Below the pieces are notes generated by a model, which did not search any database, was not told the DNA's origin, and saw only the letters and a program-made list of their open reading frames with translations. A stretch of DNA of 64,000 nt, taken from positions 132,848,539 to 132,912,538 of the forward strand of contig CAXKWD010000006.1 in NCBI GenBank assembly GCA_964059195.1. The letters are read 5' to 3'. Origin of the DNA: Ectobius pallidus. Taxonomy: Eukaryota > Arthropoda > Insecta > Blattodea > Ectobiidae. A program made the position numbers and the translations under genes. How positions within the stretch are numbered: position 1 is the stretch's first letter; every line of letters begins with the position of its first letter. Shown here piece by piece: positions 59,236 through 64,000 of the stretch.

Positions 59236-60355
59236 ATAATAATATTTTTTTTTCTTAAACATATTTTAAGGTAAGACAAAGCAATTATATCTATATTTTA
59301 AAGTTTAATATTAAAAAAATGTAATTATGACAGAAATAAGAAAATAAAAGTAATTATATAAAATCTCTAATTTAAACTTAAGTTTTTTGTTGTTTAACTA
59401 GTTAATTCAGGATTGTTGCTATGGGAGGCAGTTAGTTTGTTTGTTTGTAGATATTTAAACTCCTCTGACTCTGTAGTTTCATCGTACCGAGCTTTGCAGT
59501 CACATAGAACTTGTACTGTGTAAAATACGTTGATTTCACATCGCTTGTTTTTACTCTTCTGTACTTTGTTTTCACTGTTTTTTTTTCAGTCACAATAAAA
59601 TCTACAATTTTAATGACAAAAGAGGCAACGATCATCAACAGATCGTTTCTTTTCCTGACACAGACGAATAGTAACATTTTTCAAGCCCTGTTGATAAGGT
59701 TGTCAGCGAGTCAGGATTTCCTTGATTGACATGTAGGCCTATTACTTTCAGATTTGTTATAGATTTTTCTAAAACACGTGGTATTCAGCTTTTTAAACTG
59801 AGGATATTTTAATTCCATCTGAAAGTACTCTTTACACGGTACAAGCTATAAAACAAGGTGTTTTAAATAACAGATGCTTCGATATTTGTTCAAACCCATA
59901 ATTATTTGTTTGGTTGGAAGTCCGCGTAGATACATTAAAACTGTTAATAAACTTGGCTCTCCAGACACTTCATTTTCGCTCGTTTAAATGAAACAATCTT
60001 TTTTGTCCAGTGTCTGCGGTGTTACAGGTTTGTATTAGCGCTGTTACGATATAGTACGATTTGGACGACTGCGTTTTGTAAACAGACCAGCACGAGGATT
60101 GTCGTTTCTGTCTGTGTATGTATGTGTGTTCGTTATATAAACGAATCCCCCAAAGAGCAGGGGTGTCACACAAGATAATCCTCACCCACATTCTCCCTCT
60201 TCCCTCCCCTTTCTCTCTCGGGCGCACGATCAATGATATTAATCTGACCAGCAGTACTCCCTTGAGGGATTACAATTTCATCGATGACCAGTTAAGGCGA
60301 TAACGCAGTTTTATTTCATCTATCGGACCGTCTCCTACCAATGTTTACCGAAATC
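59236..60355. other. No gene seen
   Basis: AT-rich. No motif recognised on either strand. Confidence 0.4.
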
Positions 60356-60359
60356 TACC

Positions 60360-61440
60360 CATATGTACTCCTTCCTTCTGTACAGTCATTCTTTCTTTCT
60401 CTCTGTTTCTCTGTCTCTCTCACTCACTATCTCTATCTATCTGTCTATATCTATTTATCTATCTACCTTTCTACCTATCTATCTATCTATCTATCTATCT
60501 AGCCATCTATCTGTCTGTCTATCTATCTATTATTATCTTGGTCTTTGTATATCCTCTCCTATCTATTCTGTATCATGAAGTCTTCCCCATCTATTTTCCT
60601 ACATTTCTTATCTTTCTCCCCATTTATTGATGTCTGCTAATCGTTTCCTCCTTTTTATTTATTTATTTAGAATTCTGACCTCTTGTTGTAAGTTGGGACT
60701 CTAATTATTTCTATTTTGCTTTTGTTTAATTTTTTATTTCTCGACTGACCGTTTAATACACTTAATTTTCCTTATAAGTTGTCTGTCATTCTTTCTCTCT
60801 TTTTTTCTTTCGTTAAATGTGAAACCATCCATTCCCTGGATTTGTTAGCTTTCACAAACGTGTGTTTTCCATTTCTCCTTCTCTCTCGTTATTTTCTTTC
60901 TTCTTTCCTACTTTTTCTTCCCTTAGGCTTTTTTTAAATTTATCTCTGTTACTTCAAACTACAGTTCAGTTTTAACTGAAGTTCATCATACATTTATTAC
61001 TTTTTCTGCACTATGTTCGTATTTATGCATTTTATAAATTTTATGTTGCTCTTTTTGAGATTATCCTTCTTTCTTGCGTTGTTTTCTTGTCTATCTACTC
61101 ACGTTGTCCATTCCCTTTTTTGTTTAATTCCCTCTCCCCGTCACTCTGTCACTCATCTCTCACTCATTTTCTCTCACTGTCTTTCTTTACTCTCTTCATT
61201 TGTATCTACTTGTCTCTCCACTAAAATAAAACCCCACTTTAGCCTTCCTTTCGAATCATTCTTCTTACTTCTTGCTTCATAATTTTCCTCTGTTTGTCTA
61301 GTCTTTTTTCCCTCTTGTTCTAACTTTCTTCCTGTTTAATATCACTTTCAATTAATACCACGTTATCACGATATCTCTTGTCCATCCTTTTGATTTCTTC
61401 CTTTACCACTCTCTCACTTTTGTGCTTGTCTGATTCATCT
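60360..61440. repeat. Pyrimidine-rich strand with (CTAT)n core
   Basis: The + strand is dominated by T and C for about 1.1 kb. It starts with TC-rich sequence and a (CTAT)n/(CTGT)n microsatellite at 60393-60535, then becomes irregular TTTC/TCTC-rich sequence. The two + frames in it are compositional artefacts. Confidence 0.8.
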
Positions 61441-61797
61441 CGCTTAGCAGCGCCATGCTTGTAGAAATTAAATTTAACGAAGTTCTACTCGGCAAAAATT
61501 GATTTAGTAATTACTTCAGCAATGAATCGCGTCCAAAAGAACTCGGTTTGCATTGAGAATTCTCATTCAAGTATGCATGCAATTCACTGATTGTTGACTT
61601 TTCACTGTCCTGAAGTCATTCAGTCAAGAGCAGTTAACTAACTTCACTTCAACCAATATAAACCACCCATTTGAAAATCGATGTATGAATAGTTAATATG
61701 AATATGACGTCACTTGATTGCATACAGTTTTTAACCTTCCTCTCAGAATCAAGTAAAGAAACAAATGCTCTTCAAAAATGTTTATTAAAGGTGTTCG

Positions 61798-62064
61798 ATA
61801 AGCAAAACCGCAATTAATTTTTTCCACTATTTTACTACGGGAGGAATGTTTGCTTGTACATTATTTTATACATAGTCCCCTCCCAATTCAATGCACTTAC
61901 CTCTTTGGATAGGAAGAGCTTCGATACCGCATGTAAAAAATTATTTTGGTTGACGCTGCAGCCACTCCTGCACCATCGATTGGACGTATTCATCAGATTT
62001 GAACTTCCGCCCTCCAAGGAGACCCTTTAACGGACCAAAGTTTTGGAAATCTGATGGTGACAAA
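61798..62064 (-). pseudogene. Mariner 3' half, antisense copy
   Basis: On the minus strand it has the block LSPSDFQNFGPLKGLLGGRK (third catalytic Asp of DD34D) and VQEWLQRQPK, then frame-broken sequence to a mariner-like non-coding end. It abuts a second copy in the opposite direction at about 62064. Confidence 0.8.
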
Positions 62065-62462
62065 GCGAAGGGGGTTGCTGAGAGCAAGTGTTTTGCTTCA
62101 ACATGATAACGCCCGTCCTCATGCTGCTCGTGCAACCATGAAAACCATCGACGACATATGCTTCAAGTGCCTCCCACATCTGCCATAATTGCCAGGTTTG
62201 GCACCATCAGATTTCCACATCTTTAGTCCATTAAAGGATCTCCTTGGAGGGCAGAAGTTAAAGTCTGATGAAGACATCCAATCGGCGGTTCATGAGTGCC
62301 TACAGTCTCAAAAGAATGATTTTTCTTATGCGGTATTGAAGCACTTCCTATGTGATGGCATAAGTGCATTGAACTGGGAGGGGACTATTTAGAAAAAATA
62401 ACGTGTAAGCAAACATTCTTCCTGTAGTAAAACAGTGGAAAAAATTAATTACTGTTTTCATT
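62065..62462 (+). pseudogene. Mariner transposase C-terminal half
   Basis: It contains HDNARPHAA (second catalytic Asp, codon at 62105) and LAPSDFHIFSPLKDLLGG (third Asp, codon at 62210). Exactly 34 residues separate them, the DD34D spacing of mariner. An in-frame TAA at 62186-62188 breaks the gene, and the N-terminal half is absent. The C-terminus ends LNWEGTI and a stop, followed by a non-coding end like the inverted copy's. Function is not expected. Confidence 0.88.
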
Positions 62463-63057
62463 TTATTCTCCCATTTGTCGTTTACAAGTAAAACACAAAC
62501 TATAAAAATTACAACATGACATGTTTAGGTGTCCTGTATCTAATGTGCTGATCGACACTATAATGGTCCAGTTGTTACACAAGTAGGTTTGGGCTAAGGT
62601 GAAGACGGAGGTAGAATTACTTTATTTGTTTTATTTCTTGGTTTACATATCTCACCTTCATGAATATGAACTGTGAGGAGAAACCAATAAGTTTCATAAT
62701 TTTCAGGTATTGTTATTTATGTTTTGCTATTGTCTTTTAAAACTAAATTATTTTATTATAATCATTGTGACGAAATAAGTTTGTGATGTAAGGTGTACTC
62801 CGCTTATTAGCGCTGTATTTGTTAACTGTAGTGCCCCTGACACAGAGGCATAATTAAAGTCTGAGTGACGCTTGTTATTACTGTCGTCTTGAGATAATGA
62901 GGCCTCCAGCGCTAAACTTGTATTTCTTATTATTCTCAAGTAGTCACCTTGGGATCGTCCACCGCTTTCGTTTAGCTGACTTAAGAAATATTTTCTGCAA
63001 TGCAAGAATTGTACTCTTTATATTTTTTGTACCTGTGTTTTTTAGGTATCTTAGAAA
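62463..63057. other. No gene seen
   Basis: AT-rich. Opposing frames at 62748-63136 are unrecognised. Confidence 0.4.
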
Positions 63058-63064
63058 ACAATGT

Positions 63065-63340
63065 AAAGTAAAGTGTTCCCTATACAGCCCATGGAGGCCT
63101 AGAGGGTTCCAGGAGGTTGAGGCCCCAAGATTTTAGACATTCGGTACATGAAGGTGGTAAGGTTGTCAGCCTTACGCACCGGCCGCGTTTACCCCCAGGA
63201 TTGCTCATGGTACTCATTTCTGTTAGACGCTGAGTCGACCCCAGGGCCACATTGCCACCAGAAGGATCAGGCCAATGGAAAAACTCATCGGGGAACGAAC
63301 CCGCGACCTTCCGGTTTGTAGCGCAGCGCCTCAATAGGAG
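63065..63340 (-). mobile_element. tRNA-derived SINE (family A2), reversed copy
   Basis: In antisense, B box CGAACCCGCGACC lies at about 63296. The core CCCCAGGGCCACATTGCCAC follows, and the left end matches the 49574 copy's tail (AAAGTAAAGTG as complement). A 7-bp duplication ACAATGT (63058-63064 and 63341-63347) flanks it. Confidence 0.9.
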
Positions 63341-63349
63341 ACAATGTCC

Positions 63350-64000
63350 TGTACCTAATTTTGTTATTGACGTCGGAAGAAATTGGTCATGAAATTTCAA
63401 CCACATCTATTATAGTAAAATGTACATTGCAAAACTTCTATAGGTAGTTTTTTTTTCCCCCACATAATAATAAAGCATGAAGAATTCCGAAAAATAACAG
63501 ACAGTATCCTAGCACAGTAAAAACTCTGTTTTCCAAGATTCGATTTACCAACGGCTCGTATTATCGTCTGTACGGTATTATGAAATGAATTGTGTTATGC
63601 AGACCATGAGCAACCCTTCAAAATCTAAAAATTCTGTTATGGTTTTGTCTGGATAGCTATGGGCGATTCCTAAGGAATAATCCAATTTCTATCTGTCTAG
63701 TGTTGCGCTCTATAGGCGAGAAACCACAAAATGCCGTTCTTATATTCTCAGATCGCAGAAAGCGACCACAAATCACATAAATTTAGTTGAAAAGTTAATG
63801 AAAACTAGTTGAAATGCTCTCCCCATTCAGTATTTTCCTTTCATCTTGCATTGTTATCGCTCCAAAACTAGTGTAATAATTAATGTAGCTAAAATATTTC
63901 AGATCCTTTTTTTCACATATTTTAACTTTTGTAGTTTGTATATTTCCTGCATTACATCGTTAATAAAGCCTTTGGGCATAAGATAGCCCCGTGCCACTCG
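63350..64000. other. No gene seen
   Basis: AT-rich sequence to the window edge, with no recognisable element. Confidence 0.4.

Noticed and set aside
60363..61282. Two hydrophobic, membrane-like open frames
   Set aside because: Caused by the T/C-rich strand (Phe, Leu, Ser codons); no gene features.

Overview
The window looks like intergenic or intronic DNA from a large, AT-rich, repeat-laden arthropod genome. No host gene could be supported. Two things point to an insect, and probably a cockroach-like (blattodean) one. The first is several copies of a LINE 3' end encoding the GHVARM / GRPRRRWED-type C-terminus with an (AGTA)n tail. The second is a mix of tRNA-derived SINEs, long-TIR mariner and hAT non-autonomous elements. 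The species assignment is inference from memory of such repeats, not a database result. There is no bacterial-style gene organisation, no CRISPR, no rRNA and no authentic tRNA gene; the tRNA-like promoter boxes all sit inside SINEs.

The only substantial intact coding unit is a near-complete non-LTR retrotransposon on the + strand (about 20435-24627). ORF1 (20562-21530) has a PHD-like Cys/His finger, a coiled coil and an RNA-binding-type C-terminal domain. ORF2 (open to 24442) has an APE-type endonuclease and a reverse transcriptase with FDLTKAFD and YADD. The two overlap in different frames. ORF2 has no ATG between the preceding in-frame stop (21410-21412) and 21713, which is already inside the endonuclease domain. 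The overlap contains an in-frame TTTTTTA heptamer (21491-21497) that would join ORF1 to ORF2 by a -1 shift. This is the most interesting lead in the window.

Layout. 1-8.8 kb: simple repeats, a G-rich tract, a small palindrome and a LINE 3' fragment (5.9-6.4 kb). 8.9-9.7 kb: a mariner-like element with 108-bp TIRs and a broken minus-strand transposase. 10-20 kb: SINE copies, a MITE and otherwise featureless AT-rich DNA. 20.3-24.6 kb: a small MITE, then the intact LINE. 25-36 kb: SINEs, some with perfect 13-bp target-site duplications, a hAT MITE with an 8-bp duplication, and large microsatellites. 36-46 kb: sparse, with a hAT transposase remnant and more SINEs. 46-52 kb: two foldback elements, SINEs and a hAT-like element with subterminal repeats inside an AAT microsatellite. 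53-58 kb: a hAT element with an 8-bp duplication, a decayed LINE broken by a MITE, another TIR element and a LINE tail with an internal 104-bp duplication. 58-64 kb: a 1.1-kb pyrimidine-rich strand, two head-to-head mariner 3' halves and a final SINE.

Functionally these are parasites at different stages of decay. The LINE supplies the only apparently intact enzyme set. SINEs depend on LINE reverse transcriptases, and the MITE/hAT/mariner non-autonomous elements depend on transposases that are absent or broken here.
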